Below the pieces are notes generated by a model that saw only the letters and a program-made list of their open reading frames with translations, made no database searches and was not told where the DNA came from. The translations under genes were made by a program, and so were the position numbers. Below, one piece after another: positions 40,201 through 45,896 of a DNA stretch of 64,000 nucleotides. Source of the DNA: Fibrobacter succinogenes (GTDB lineage Bacteria > Fibrobacterota > Fibrobacteria > Fibrobacterales > Fibrobacteraceae); assembly GCA_902794535.1 (NCBI GenBank), contig CADBHQ010000008.1, positions 81,331 through 145,330 of the forward strand, written 5' to 3'. Within the stretch, counting starts at the first letter, position 1. The number at the start of each line of letters is the position of its first letter.

Positions 40201-43200
40201 GCCGCTTACGAAGATGGTTCTGCTGGTGCCGATAAGATTGTTGCTGGCAACGGTGATAACATTGTCTTCGGTGGTCTCGAAAACGATAGCATTACGACTG
40301 GTTCTGGCGAGGATGTTGTGTTCGGTGATAACGCTTACGCAACCTTCCAGGGTAATTACAAGGTAGCAGCTGAAGAACCGAATACCGAACTTCCGACTTT
40401 CCAGACAGGTAATTCCAGCGAAGAAAAGGAAATTAAGGATACTTCTATTCTGAGCTTCAACTTTACGGGTGATTCCGACAAGAGGATTACCTCGGAAATG
40501 GAAGCTGGTGTAGAACCCGCTAAGAACTGGAATAACATTTCGGGTCATTTGTCCGGAACTTACGGTAATAATGACAATGAAATTGTCCGCTTCGATGACG
40601 GTACCCGCGCAAGCGCTATTAGCGTAAGCTATGGCGGTCATGAAAATCATCGTACCACATCTACGGATTCCCGTATTAACCTGCAAGGCTATAATCATTG
40701 GATGAATGGCAACGATGGTAATACGATCTTGATGAATTCGGGCCTGATGACAACTGCTCCGAACCAACAGTGCGGTAGCCTCTTGGAAGTGTCGGTTGAC
40801 GGTCTTGCTCAGTATTACGAAAGCTACTATGTCTTTGTCTACCTCGATATTCCTGATTCTCATTCTTCTTATAAAGAAAGTGTTCGCAAGATTACTTTGT
40901 CGACAGAAGATGGCAAATACAAGAAGTCGTTCTATATTGATGATAGGGCTGGAAAGACGTTTAGCGGTTCCTTTGTCCAGAGCTCCAACGAAACGGCTGA
41001 CGCTGCCATTGAAGCAGTAAAAGCCGATGATCCGAAGGCTGTTGAAAACTATGTCGTCTTTAGAGTAGACAAACAGTTTGCGGCAGACCGCATTATCATA
41101 AAGGTTGAAGATGGTCTGAATCCTTACAACTATAACGGCAAGGATCTGCCGGGAATCGCTGGTCTTCAGATTAAGGGTGATTTGCATAAGCAAGATGTCG
41201 CTGTCTCGACCGATATTGACTTTGGCGGAAACGACGTGGTCGATACGAACGGCGGTGACGATATTGTTGTCGGCGGTACCGGTAATGATGTCATTGTAAC
41301 CTATGGCGATGAACGTTATAGTATTGATGACAACGATGTCGTTTATGGCGATAATGCTAAGTTGCTGTTTGCTGATCGTGATAACGATGCGAATACGGCG
41401 ACAACGCTTACCAAGGCTGAATCTATTGCCGCAACAAACCTTGCTGCAACATACGATGATGCTATCCGTACTGGTGATGGCAATGACGTTGTGGTGGGTG
41501 GTATCGGTAGCGATGCAATCTTCTCTGGCGATGTCAAGGTTGATGATGGTTCCGAAGGAACCTCTGAACGCTTTGATGCTGTAAAGGACAATGATGCTGA
41601 AAAGAATACGGACAAGGTAAAACTTGATAATCTGGATATCTTGAGCTTCAACTTTACCGCCAATAATAGCGGAGACGAAGCACGTGTTGCTCATGGCGTT
41701 GCGGCAGGTGTTGTTGTCGATGACGATTGGCACGACTTCTATCGTAATGATCGTGGCATCTTGATGTGCGATGACACCAAGGCTGGTTGGCCTCAGAATG
41801 AGTATGAAGAACGGGTGAACAAAATTGCCAATGAACATGAGTTCAATACGTTCGCAACGGTTAATGGCGTGAATGTTGACCTGTACGGTCGTAGCGTGCA
41901 GAATTACAATTCTCTGGGACTTTCTGCCTATACTCAGGAAAATGTTGCCGAACTGGATGGCGATACCGCTAACTCTAAGATCTTCAATTCTTCCTTGGCG
42001 CTGCACTCTCAAGAAGAGATTATTCTTAAACTGTCTGGTTTGAATAATTATCTTGCCGATAAGGAAAGTGGCGAAACTAAGGGTGATCAAAAGACTTATG
42101 ATGTCTATGTTTACCTGGGCGGCGATAATGACAATTCTGATACCTACAACTTCGTTTACGACATATTCTCCGATTCGTGTGGCAGCTATCAGGGTGAACA
42201 TCGTTATGTGAACGATTGGGTCGGTCACTTCTTTGATGGCGATTATCGTGAAGCCAAATGCACTGATGCAAACAAGGCTCGCGTGGTTGCAGAAAATGGC
42301 GTGACACCCCGTATCGAAATGATTGGCAACTATGTTGTGTTCCGTGGTGTTACCGGCGACAACTTTACGGTGCACATTCGAAATTATCATATTCCTGGAA
42401 CCAATCAATGGCCGAAGAACCTGCCTGTGATTACTGCCGTGCAGATTGTGACGGGTAAGGGCCGCTTTGAACTGAATGAGGATGGTAATCCGAAGACGGT
42501 AAATGGCGAAAAGGTGAGAGCGAATGTTGCGATTGGCGGTGATCACGATAAGGACCTTGTCTTTGGTGATGACGCTTATCTCGAATTCGATGTCGATATT
42601 CCGTTTGGCGTCGGTGAACATATCAACGATTTCCAGAATCGTGTTGTTTCTGCCAACTCTATGGCAATTAAACATGACGATGCTGTTAAGGTTGATACGC
42701 GTGATATCATTTACACCGGAAAGGACCGCGATGTGGTTGTGGGCGGTGAAGATGCCGATACAATCAAGACGGGTGCTGCTGATGACGTCGTTGTCGGTGA
42801 CAATGCCAACTTGATGATGGAACACAACAACCCGATTGGCGTGTTTACTCCGAGTAACGAAATCACATTGGATGACCATACAATCGATACTTCTACTAAG
42901 GAAGATTACCTTGGTCATGACAATGTTACGGTTGAAACCATTCAGCGTAAGTACGATCCTAACTGGGGTAACCAGAACAATGGCTACATGGGCTGGGGTC
43001 CGAATGGCTGGGGTTGGTACAGCTACAACAACAATAATGCTCGCGGTAAGATTGATGGTATCAAGGAACCTGCTGATGCCGAAAATACGGGCCGTAAGGA
43101 CAATATCGTTGATGACGAAGGTAGTAACCTACTGATTGAAGGCCAGTGGGGTACAGAAAAATTGTATGACCCTGAAAGTCTTCAGCCTGTAGAGGACCCG

Positions 43201-43719
43201 AACGTTAATACTGACGATCCGAATAATGGCAATGAGGACCCGAACGTTAACACCGATGATCCGAATAATGGCAATGAGGACCCGAACGTTAACACCGACG
43301 ATCCGAATAATGGCAATGAGGATCCGAACGTTAACACCGATGATCCGAATAATGAAAATCAGGATCTGAGAGAAGTCTTTGTTGGCAACATGTACGGTGA
43401 AACGAAAATTTCTATCGGTGCCGGTGAAACCATAAAGCTGGTTATAACGAATTGGGATAAAGGTGACCAATGGTATACTCCCAATATTGGTATCAAGGTT
43501 GATGCTAGTGGCCGTCATTCCTTGGTAATCAAGTGGGATGAACTGGGTGAAAATGCTTCTCAGGAACAATCTGGTAATCCGGAACCCATCTCATTCGAAA
43601 ATGTGGCGTTTGTAGATATTCCGAATACTTCAAATGTTGAGAACGAAGAGAAGATTGTTTTGTATATTCACTCTGAGGAAGCTTTCCAATTCAGTGTATA
43701 TCTTATAAATCTCGGCTAA
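25219..43719 (+). CDS. Giant LEPR-XLL surface protein with RTX-like repeats (~6166 aa)
   Basis: A basic N-terminus (SKKNNKKNSTRKN) leads to LEPRLMMSADP at residues 20-30, the LEPR-XLL motif of giant secreted proteins; there is no classical signal peptide. Residues 30-2600 are an acidic beta-rich region with repeated amphipathic strands. Then come a 12-residue EF-hand-like loop (2613-2624), RTX-like glycine/aspartate repeats (about 2767-3153, scattered to 3530, and again 4686-5866), an Ala/Glu/Thr/Pro linker (4507-4574), two related beta-sandwich modules and a 4x14-residue repeat before a terminal beta domain. The ATG at 25219 has GGGAG five bases upstream; an ATG six codons earlier overlaps a hairpin. 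Probably a calcium-dependent adhesin exported by the flanking genes (inference). The first half is by eye more AT-rich than the second. Confidence 0.88.
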   Translation: MSKKNNKKNSTRKNYKIEALEPRLMMSADPVIDFSDLDVVDSQLADLRDAAKNETASTISAQTQSVVFQLTDSADQSLTKISDFLNNVDSSIETFVENAFDYAKNNAKAYIDSYNKANPDLDPKDYIHSIGISDFLTYVKDYIDSTAASYSFKKIDGSTIDIGYKYNGTFDLNELGFGSAVDYLDEFKSVKNFIVDADISFSLNLNSDNDTIALEDTNDIAVSVSIDKVSAKIDNLGASTKFMNIEVNEVLDKAEKTPDLVIDLSSGKLNTNFDFEFDIDSKSLPFDFESGKYLEVSGTDSLNVNVSFPDVKMKNDPTKVDFSLDSLLSAIDVKQLPFLKDFQFTFNKTQYSLGDVENLVGQLNEYWARASVALNGVVDADNKEMDFSNLEKFFDILCQNKATEIDDIFNTIKLYKENSESDFVNIFVNSGLTGIPASTLKKLALGDANNPTTFTLEFKPNLKNLAKEIDLNLFKLDKLNDFVVDATLKVDVKVCLDNETLKFKEISLNDFVIKLTKPFTNENVHIGLFDTKLSGTFDYTINVDANGLKDFSIELKCDDIEIKSQNASIYKKPAGTPSFDFKFNKVESVWEFPDKLKKYFSLTGESLANNVSVYLNSLRTSLRALVEDKVKLDFLNGSAGSIVADAIAKIDYVINGGTLDGSDVTGIFINQSGSVKANFTSVEALATAFNTVWNKVFKLSSVPCVVCYANDKNELKTVAEFDALSQKQRDAFVFDHFVLKFNLSFGFEKSLDLNLVDCLGNSFTNVSTYGSINAKGNAGIVFSLDVNFDDEGLLNDTMLLGALWGMDPTDPMPQNEDYYETNKIVKVISGDEVSFDVFDKTQKKVVETVTVKNDPKKGGVSFSYKNGSSVQCLYENDQIIVKYSGEFEVRSSDEPHAYAELRLGSGVLQSTLICTVDDVTNWSKDLSLEIESKDSSSKGTLKIEKDILSKLSDVISSTETKNDLILKDLLNQYLNLHYQPNSDISLGKINVLLNEGCSIMNTYGLYVVNVQWNASTNTYTIRFGCDPSRIQNYDKEDYSHQYNLLNSSGTVDYMRTSEALISTGKIGDTFGVVLEKYVLSGDKLELDEREYLDFGSLASKTEAEVLKALPKLGSNYTFSINSEVDAGGKTVYTLVATPNNVVTGYYAIGSGSTSDTKILERYAFVNNEAKLVESKKITLGSTYAGPFDSQPLATSRKNALEAELNALFYDAYEVDVDKNSEGKFTLSIKVKTTVNEVYRALISDKFMTMTVTGSGSTTPQYLYVDTKSCSNVSSLAQVILNSAESQKITELKSVSVKDGKLLFTFDNGTAVNCACLVLDSTSTPANTNDFTLEYDSALSLSPKSVDFETLMIKGSSVALDSELGAIVEAINDEINPSRDDNKPTLYFTDVDGNALGHLEFRSKTAFELKNVGASKILEKLGFVAAKSIEYGKNDFRIIGKALLGIDWSKLIDFTAGAELNVSANAELTLSDTIIVAPSTNANTNKDNIEFVVQHADSDLVVNAIVQSNGLFYRIVDVGYDELAKAPTLIVRKYAEGYAGDTSKMLDSTVTTLSYLGGAVATVGFVDVNLVANGHVGFEADFTLKKTDKKDDGNFLGYEIVPKYNGTELVSNVKSKNESGLLKNMMFSIDAFVDIGNTISENIGHADIAINNEGKLDASSNLTSIANNAVKLFGEFNSEKLFAILESLVDRLLDVTKKTNIKIPVINKSVSDLVNVANDIRDIVNKLRADKIYTLQGLNDQFNKYLTDFGLLAKSAVSPFLMKLESNELVFNVDIDKFFSTVQQFSFGSSSAGISGNADLKVTGDFWLKLSARASLKDSSFDLLLDDAILFGAEVNILGQKLSFNLGLDGISDDNLLANLITVGSNDNSSCIKASASLSGSFGFDKSKYTNGLSVSELGKSGTVTCDLDVKSYGELPISVANYSLGKIIIGKSNGTDGVYAFTSNDANYSVKDAASGTSPFKFDVIKEKTVNEKNAYDLAKNSFIIDFSDVYKKISDLVDGNVGWFDKIKLAITGFNKLFDTLESQLNSGMMSSVKSVPVVGSALSGGVDFLGDLKRKVLEPFSDFVYETSGMTAEMVAQKLNELFFTYLKKVPAGQTAPSISVGAGLDAWKNDVGDGIYYRSGNDYAEWFLRLGGDYNFGTDIGLDLGFPGLGLETEGGVSLNLGWTLEFGFGVSKEGGLYFIFEDGNELDVTASTKFDENTKILGKLAGLGVSLKFDSDDTVSLGFGINLDGSNKDYALNQNLVGTISGKTGKSGKLAKVSLSNALGSFPDFNYNASADLTLDMKVGVLKDVSSSSDAPKFPNISGTFDFHWDKDRGVYGLGFDSMKINMGTFISGVLGPIVSKIQKVVEPLEPLIDFLTTPFPVLDDLGFTYTPLSLAKEFSKGKFDDRMVYAIKDLIEISKKIKAFGSKDIEINLGSMALIGGLVGNSDEVDAFIKGAKSVSDFSVSSYAKPSSTLKNEAASKLSGAGLNVGDGSWRFVWDNPTDVFKLLLGQDIALVEYDMPKLTFSFDWSTFIRIYGPLGARLGLSLGASIDLGFGYDTLGIRQWIGSDYKDYSRLLNGFYVNDLRDGVDVDELSFHGALTAAAELNAGVKAGVGGGVGINIGFNLYDPNKDGKIRLNEITRTIESDGLFGIFDVKGKITAKLYAYVDLLFFSKEWNITGDKTLCDFEFTRTATPVMISKSGDDVVANVGSNSTSRVAVDEYNVSLEDGDETLSLTINGETISDGKHTESTTSKLIINAEKGDDKIILKTEKNAAKFDIEINGGDGDDYIDLSGLTLDAGHYVIIKGGAGVDSIIGAHGLNIIFGDEGVLRVDDEKNDDGTHKAYRLVAETNVEANKAGGDIIIGGSKHDIIFGGAGNDQIDGGAGVDYIFGDSGKWSIETTLTSKDLNDKDADGRVSAALRNIAPKMLTGDTNKDAVLITRTDISLDGGKDTLIGGADKDVIYGGGGDDHIDGGAGDDEIHGEKGHDRILGGSGNDSISGGDGMDIIFGDRVQVLNNDVAAPFVVGSDVATTFSHEFIEAQFGKVSSPKTSVKNADFEIKLTDESGNPVKYASELSSITKSSDTVGLNGNDTINGDDGNDLIFGDGGADDENGGIDTIYGGLGNDIIDGDGGSDTIKGGIDNDIIYGGDGDDIIDGGAGNDSLYGDNGVTDYEIVSGTNDVGDILVNGFSVENRLVFGDNLGLHGKIYENAKSKGTGGNDKISTGPGMDFVDGQGGSDRITVKLMGDDSTNYANITDSGKNGMDSLFVEGTETDDQLLVRMNDDKTLGFVALLPVDKEERTNKDDNTPFKQKNSNIERVNIIKSSVDSEATLGVNVLNVNANGGNDKIYVDGTVETTNINGGAGNDGFVVGQLYNSARTNTEAAKIQNIDEFNSVETNEESFLSDGVTAGTRLNLEGGSGSDDFVALNNVGTLNMSGGKDDDKFSVYSFRQKEKVGDEYKAFERGAVLIDGGKGNDSLNIRGTDDDDTFVVTKEGMLSDLVAIKAAGVESTQFDAAAGDDMFHVLSNNAGDVTELNGGMGNDTFSMGGLDEDIKNLRSANTDGQNVELTYEIVGGEDADVSRAGQSQKESFTLVDTDVEPAVFILKKEGSDYKITESPDIFVEKEGSEAVFYVGCAGLKTGESITVVISAPMLSNMDFNRGDRGFIVKSEQPDSVWGTTTRVVLSGNTPVAVHVKALADGLLEEGARKAIAVSSTWSNGSKLLTKSVTSVGVTFAGDNKNSAIASLKKNPFVCTEDFVYNGNNVFKMSSILNKNGGKDVSNDISIYVNGVKTSNKASVGENGLITINGLTATSGDTITISVRTAALRIDDSKVALAYEGATITSVKVDGNAIGTFVSKCNQYYELNGNVITFYNGLTGQPMTMHGVVTVEGVGFDSNYEWENYTGASTAAPIHSSSTGGFLTIEQHSYVLTESMSNDDDSSDEDADPSNSGATTTPTIDFTSQTYNITYNDAKSIPDGKKVYVKITPTMLLANSRDSQMYSRLSISCADSIVNADGSITIYFDNTIETRSVTVTAVCDDQIDDYGLTTVTEQAKSIEPIDGAVYAYGYGKSMDLDTGNPAMLKYNHVIETGANKPQRAVQFNELNNFDSNKLFRIVDNASNAESNVVEIEFKSPTPQSIALLKSIGFNLKDDFDWDACLNDAELMNEFLAQFEHKTFKWVVEITKNVGAEDEKIDQTDTVVAAKWLRVESASYSDEKIALDLNETISIPTAKEGETVKNALISRNRDSIFVDEMASVDRLFVNNQKDEKNHLGDNASSLNAFKDKSGVISNEEKNAITANPDIKNKEALLKNLGLAENRVMEFDSNALRFNHSDIGSRGIVAAQMEYGEYNLGTGKDRVDVKKTLYRDDAFRTFTVVNTGDSGNKNLGDNVGTATITSSSYKNGLFCYEITSDDLWEKASYDSSAIYYVDAEIKKLKSDGSNEYETVGIQRREVVGDFSTTDGFNIKYDFILAEGEELGNLTFTQAEFDDEIVISKHQSDRENGNSKVVCSGTNVSKNVSAPAEESAATETPVASEEPAAEGDTPAVTEETGAAESESSTADTPAETETTGEEGTAAADAEKPAGPSGNVYSFTMNADDLSQFKNKYADFGTAKKNADEITEGEGQNKKTRTRDTNAYAFNLYVDATMSDGSVQRRVVNGMTENTFGIDRDFTWSAGVTIVSVKFAYGYEGDGQLVVNAQSGNDKIDASSSSVTRNDMVAFGGFGDDYITMNKGGIAFGDRGQVKYDNGKVNGVEVGETILGSTDGDSNHNGGIDYTTGIRKNHGDDTENKGPVYRLQTDGVNRDAREIRSMDDSNEDNGIDLINVGGTNSVVIGGDKADVIVIGGDKNVALGDNGRVLYNNAQNDEAVYGDKLGLGMHIVETTSDAVGEVDNIVIAGNKNVAMGGAMGDSIRITGADNVAIGDGGKYTVEAERLYAESKSDTIGGQDYISTGDGKNAVIGGTDKDTIYTGAGNDAIIGDGGKIVMDTDRNALMMTNAGRNINKDDPNAAYEDGSAGADKIVAGNGDNIVFGGLENDSITTGSGEDVVFGDNAYATFQGNYKVAAEEPNTELPTFQTGNSSEEKEIKDTSILSFNFTGDSDKRITSEMEAGVEPAKNWNNISGHLSGTYGNNDNEIVRFDDGTRASAISVSYGGHENHRTTSTDSRINLQGYNHWMNGNDGNTILMNSGLMTTAPNQQCGSLLEVSVDGLAQYYESYYVFVYLDIPDSHSSYKESVRKITLSTEDGKYKKSFYIDDRAGKTFSGSFVQSSNETADAAIEAVKADDPKAVENYVVFRVDKQFAADRIIIKVEDGLNPYNYNGKDLPGIAGLQIKGDLHKQDVAVSTDIDFGGNDVVDTNGGDDIVVGGTGNDVIVTYGDERYSIDDNDVVYGDNAKLLFADRDNDANTATTLTKAESIAATNLAATYDDAIRTGDGNDVVVGGIGSDAIFSGDVKVDDGSEGTSERFDAVKDNDAEKNTDKVKLDNLDILSFNFTANNSGDEARVAHGVAAGVVVDDDWHDFYRNDRGILMCDDTKAGWPQNEYEERVNKIANEHEFNTFATVNGVNVDLYGRSVQNYNSLGLSAYTQENVAELDGDTANSKIFNSSLALHSQEEIILKLSGLNNYLADKESGETKGDQKTYDVYVYLGGDNDNSDTYNFVYDIFSDSCGSYQGEHRYVNDWVGHFFDGDYREAKCTDANKARVVAENGVTPRIEMIGNYVVFRGVTGDNFTVHIRNYHIPGTNQWPKNLPVITAVQIVTGKGRFELNEDGNPKTVNGEKVRANVAIGGDHDKDLVFGDDAYLEFDVDIPFGVGEHINDFQNRVVSANSMAIKHDDAVKVDTRDIIYTGKDRDVVVGGEDADTIKTGAADDVVVGDNANLMMEHNNPIGVFTPSNEITLDDHTIDTSTKEDYLGHDNVTVETIQRKYDPNWGNQNNGYMGWGPNGWGWYSYNNNNARGKIDGIKEPADAENTGRKDNIVDDEGSNLLIEGQWGTEKLYDPESLQPVEDPNVNTDDPNNGNEDPNVNTDDPNNGNEDPNVNTDDPNNGNEDPNVNTDDPNNENQDLREVFVGNMYGETKISIGAGETIKLVITNWDKGDQWYTPNIGIKVDASGRHSLVIKWDELGENASQEQSGNPEPISFENVAFVDIPNTSNVENEEKIVLYIHSEEAFQFSVYLINLG
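25276..25308 (+). other. LEPR-XLL motif
   Basis: Encodes LEPRLMMSADP, residues 20-30 of the giant protein, after a Lys/Asn-rich stretch. In other bacteria the motif sits at the extreme N-terminus of very large repetitive proteins and is suspected to be a sorting signal; its actual role is not known to me. Confidence 0.85.
33055..33090 (+). other. EF-hand-like calcium-binding loop in the giant protein
   Basis: Encodes DPNKDGKIRLNE (residues 2613-2624): Asp1, Asn3, Asp5, Gly6, Ile8 and Glu12 match the canonical 12-residue EF-hand loop. It precedes the first RTX-like block. Confidence 0.7.
33519..34680 (+). repeat. RTX-like repeat block 1 of the giant protein
   Basis: Residues about 2767-3153 contain many GG-x-G-x-D-type nonapeptides such as GGAGNDQIDGGAGVDYIFGD and GGGGDDHIDGGAGDDEIHG, the pattern that binds calcium in type I-secreted proteins. 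Isolated copies continue to about 35800 (INGGAGNDGF, LNGGMGNDTF). Confidence 0.88.
38737..38940 (+). repeat. Ala/Glu/Thr/Pro low-complexity linker
   Basis: 68 residues (4507-4574) built from AEES, ATETP, ASEEPAAE, TEETG and similar words. It lies between a beta module and the second RTX-like region and is probably a flexible spacer. Confidence 0.8.
40447..41181 (+). repeat. Beta-sandwich-like module A (giant protein)
   Basis: About 245 residues, starting ILSFNFT and containing LEVSVDGL, YYVFVYLDI, NYVVFR and a closing AGLQIKGD. The order of these words matches module B at 41638, so an internal duplication is likely. Possibly ligand binding; family not recognised. Confidence 0.6.
41638..42456 (+). 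repeat. Beta-sandwich-like module B (giant protein)
   Basis: About 273 residues, starting ILSFNFT and containing ILKLSGL, YDVYVYLGG, NYVVFRGV and a closing TAVQIVTG, parallel to module A but diverged. Confidence 0.6.
43192..43359 (+). repeat. Four tandem 42-bp repeats near the 3' end of the giant gene
   Basis: Each unit encodes EDPNVNTDDPNNGN (last copy ends NNEN). The copies are nearly identical at the DNA level, which suggests recent expansion. They form an acidic Asn/Pro spacer ahead of the final ~115-residue beta domain. Confidence 0.92.
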
Positions 43720-43727
43720 TCTAACCC

Positions 43728-45893
43728 ATGGTTCTCGATCAACAGCGCAAAATATTCCACGAATCCTGGTACCGCCTTGCGGAGAGCAAGATTGCTCTCC
43801 GGGCGAGTGTCCAGGTCCACCGCCATGTTTACCGGGGGGTGGTGTGGTATGTTCTTTATGAACCGTTCACAAACAAGTTTTACCGTTTGCCGCAGGGGGC
43901 GTACGAATTTGTTTCGCGCCTGAGCGTAAACAAGACGGTAGGCGAGGTTTGGAACGGTATGCTCAACTCCGCTACGGGCGAAATCCCGGGGCAGGGCGAA
44001 GTCATAGAGATGCTTGCGCAGTTGTATCAGTCGAATATGCTTATGTACGACGGAATCGAAGATGGCGCAAAGCTGTTTGAACGTAACCAAAAGCAAAACC
44101 GCAAAAAGGTAAAGGCGTCGCTCTTGAACATCTTCTTTTTGAAGGTGCCCTTGGTCGACCCCGATGCCCTTTTGAACAAGTTGCGCTGGCTAATTTCTTG
44201 CCTTATCAGCAAGCCGTTTGCCTTGGTGTGGCTTTTGACGGTGATTGTGGCGGCCAAGTACGGTGTTGAAAATTTTGACACCCTAAAAGACAGCGCGCAG
44301 GGCTTTTTGGCTCCGTCGAACATAGGCTGGGTTTACGTGTGTACGGTATTCGTCAAGCTTTTGCACGAATTCGGGCATGCGAGTGTTGTCAAGCGATACG
44401 GCGGCGAGGTGCATACGCTAGGCGTTATGTTCATGCTGCTTGTTCCGCTCCCGTATGTAGATGCCACGGCAAGCTGGTCGTTCCGAGATAAATCGAAACG
44501 TATGCTGGTGGGTGCCGCGGGCATGCTCACGGAATTCTTTATCGCATCAATTGCTTTGATTATTTGGGCGAATCTGGGTGGTGGCATTTTAAAGAACCTG
44601 GCGTACAACGTCATTATCATGGCGTCTGTGTCGACAGTGCTCTTTAACATTAACCCCCTGATGCGCTTTGACGGTTATTACATGCTCACGGACTTGCTGG
44701 ATATGCCCAATTTGCAGCAACGTTCCGTTCAGCATTTAAAGTACTTGTTGGAACGTTATATCTTCTTTAAGCGCGATGCCGAACCTGTCGCCGAAACTTG
44801 GAGCGAAAGGGTCGTCTATTTCTTTTACGGCATTTGCAGTTCCGTTTACAGAATCTTCTTGTTTACGGGATTCATTGTGGCGATTTCACAGCATTACCTG
44901 TTGCTTTCGTTCTTTATGGGTATACTGCTGTGCTTGACCATGGTGATTATGCCGGTGGGGCGCTTTCTTAAGTATATCTTTGCAAGCCCGGGGCTTGCCT
45001 TGGTGCGTTCTCGCGCGGTGATTTTGACGGTACTCTTCTTTGGTAGTGTACTTTTGTTCTTGTTTAACGTGCCTGTGCCCGATACGTTTAAGGCTCCGGG
45101 TGTAATAGAGGCGCGCACTTACGAGAATGTAATCGTGGGTGAGAGTGGAGTTGTCGAAGGTATTTACCATTATGCTGGCGCTGTGCACAAGGGTGATACG
45201 CTTATGCAACTTAAAAATCAAGAACTGGAAAACCAGCTCGAAGAAAAGCGGGCCCAGCTGCGCGAGACAACCATGTCGTATTATCAGGCACTTGAAGATG
45301 CTCCCGAAAACATGATGCCGCTTGAAAAACGAATAGGTGCGCTCAAGCAAGAGTTGGTAAAACTCGAAGAGGATCGCATCAATCTCACGGTAATCGCCTC
45401 TATCGATGGAATTTGGGATATCAAGGACTTGGATAGCTACAAGGGCAGATTTATGCATCAGGGCGATTCAATCGGGCTTTTGCTCGATACAAGTGCGTTT
45501 GATTTTGTGGCGGTAGTTAGCCAAGAAGAAGGTTCTAGGCTTTTTGCTGACAAGCCGCGCACGGTGTCGATTCGCTTGAATGGCGATGCCTTTGTCGAAA
45601 TTCAGGTTGAAAATATTATGGCGATTCCTGCGGCAAGTGACCACTTGCCCTCGGCGGCACTCGGCTGGCTTGCTGGTGGCGAAGTCGAAACTCGCATGAG
45701 CAATGCGCAAAATGGCGAACAGACGGTGGAACCGGTCTATATTGTGCGCGCACAGATGAGCAACAATTTGCCTGCCGGGTTCAAATACCACGGCCGTACG
45801 GGTAAAATCAGGTTTGACTTGGGCGAAACGCCGCTTGCCATACAAGGAATTCGCAAAGTGCGTCAGGCTTTGCAAAAGTATTACAGGATGTAA
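43728..45893 (+). CDS. PqqD-like / M50 metalloprotease / HlyD-domain membrane fusion protein
   Basis: 721 aa. Residues 1-110 look like a PqqD-type peptide-binding winged helix (FYRLPQGAYEFVSRLSVNKTVGEVWNGML). A site-2-protease-like M50 core follows, with HEFGH at 213-217, the third zinc ligand Asp315 in NPLMRFDGYYML, and several transmembrane helices. After a last helix near 440-455, the C-terminal 260 residues are a HlyD-like adaptor (VIVGESGVVEGIYHYAGAVHKGDTL, coiled coil, FKYHGRTGKIRFDLGE). It begins 8 bases after the giant gene with no clear ribosome-binding site, so it is probably translationally coupled. Inferred role: recognise, process or thread the giant substrate at the inner membrane. 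Confidence 0.85.
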   Translation: MVLDQQRKIFHESWYRLAESKIALRASVQVHRHVYRGVVWYVLYEPFTNKFYRLPQGAYEFVSRLSVNKTVGEVWNGMLNSATGEIPGQGEVIEMLAQLYQSNMLMYDGIEDGAKLFERNQKQNRKKVKASLLNIFFLKVPLVDPDALLNKLRWLISCLISKPFALVWLLTVIVAAKYGVENFDTLKDSAQGFLAPSNIGWVYVCTVFVKLLHEFGHASVVKRYGGEVHTLGVMFMLLVPLPYVDATASWSFRDKSKRMLVGAAGMLTEFFIASIALIIWANLGGGILKNLAYNVIIMASVSTVLFNINPLMRFDGYYMLTDLLDMPNLQQRSVQHLKYLLERYIFFKRDAEPVAETWSERVVYFFYGICSSVYRIFLFTGFIVAISQHYLLLSFFMGILLCLTMVIMPVGRFLKYIFASPGLALVRSRAVILTVLFFGSVLLFLFNVPVPDTFKAPGVIEARTYENVIVGESGVVEGIYHYAGAVHKGDTLMQLKNQELENQLEEKRAQLRETTMSYYQALEDAPENMMPLEKRIGALKQELVKLEEDRINLTVIASIDGIWDIKDLDSYKGRFMHQGDSIGLLLDTSAFDFVAVVSQEEGSRLFADKPRTVSIRLNGDAFVEIQVENIMAIPAASDHLPSAALGWLAGGEVETRMSNAQNGEQTVEPVYIVRAQMSNNLPAGFKYHGRTGKIRFDLGETPLAIQGIRKVRQALQKYYRM

Positions 45894-45896
45894 ATC

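Larger units (their letters stand above)
39274..42815 (+). repeat. RTX-like repeat region 2 of the giant protein
   Basis: Residues about 4686-5866. Degenerate glycine/aspartate repeats alternate with a recurring (I/F/Y)GD(N/G)(A/G) turn: FGDRGQVKY, LGDNGRVLY, IGDGGKYTV, FGDNAYATF, YGDNAKLLF, VGDNANLMM. Two long modules without repeats are inserted at 40447 and 41638. Confidence 0.8.

Noticed and set aside
38008..42918. Open frame of 1636 codons antisense to the giant gene
   Set aside because: It is entirely opposite the RTX-rich part. Repetitive GAT/GGT/AAC-type codons leave few stops on the other strand, and its translation is an irregular Ile/Val/Arg/His-rich sequence without motifs. Length alone is not evidence.
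43192..43359. CRISPR-like array
   Set aside because: The 42-bp units are contiguous with no spacers and lie in frame in a coding region.
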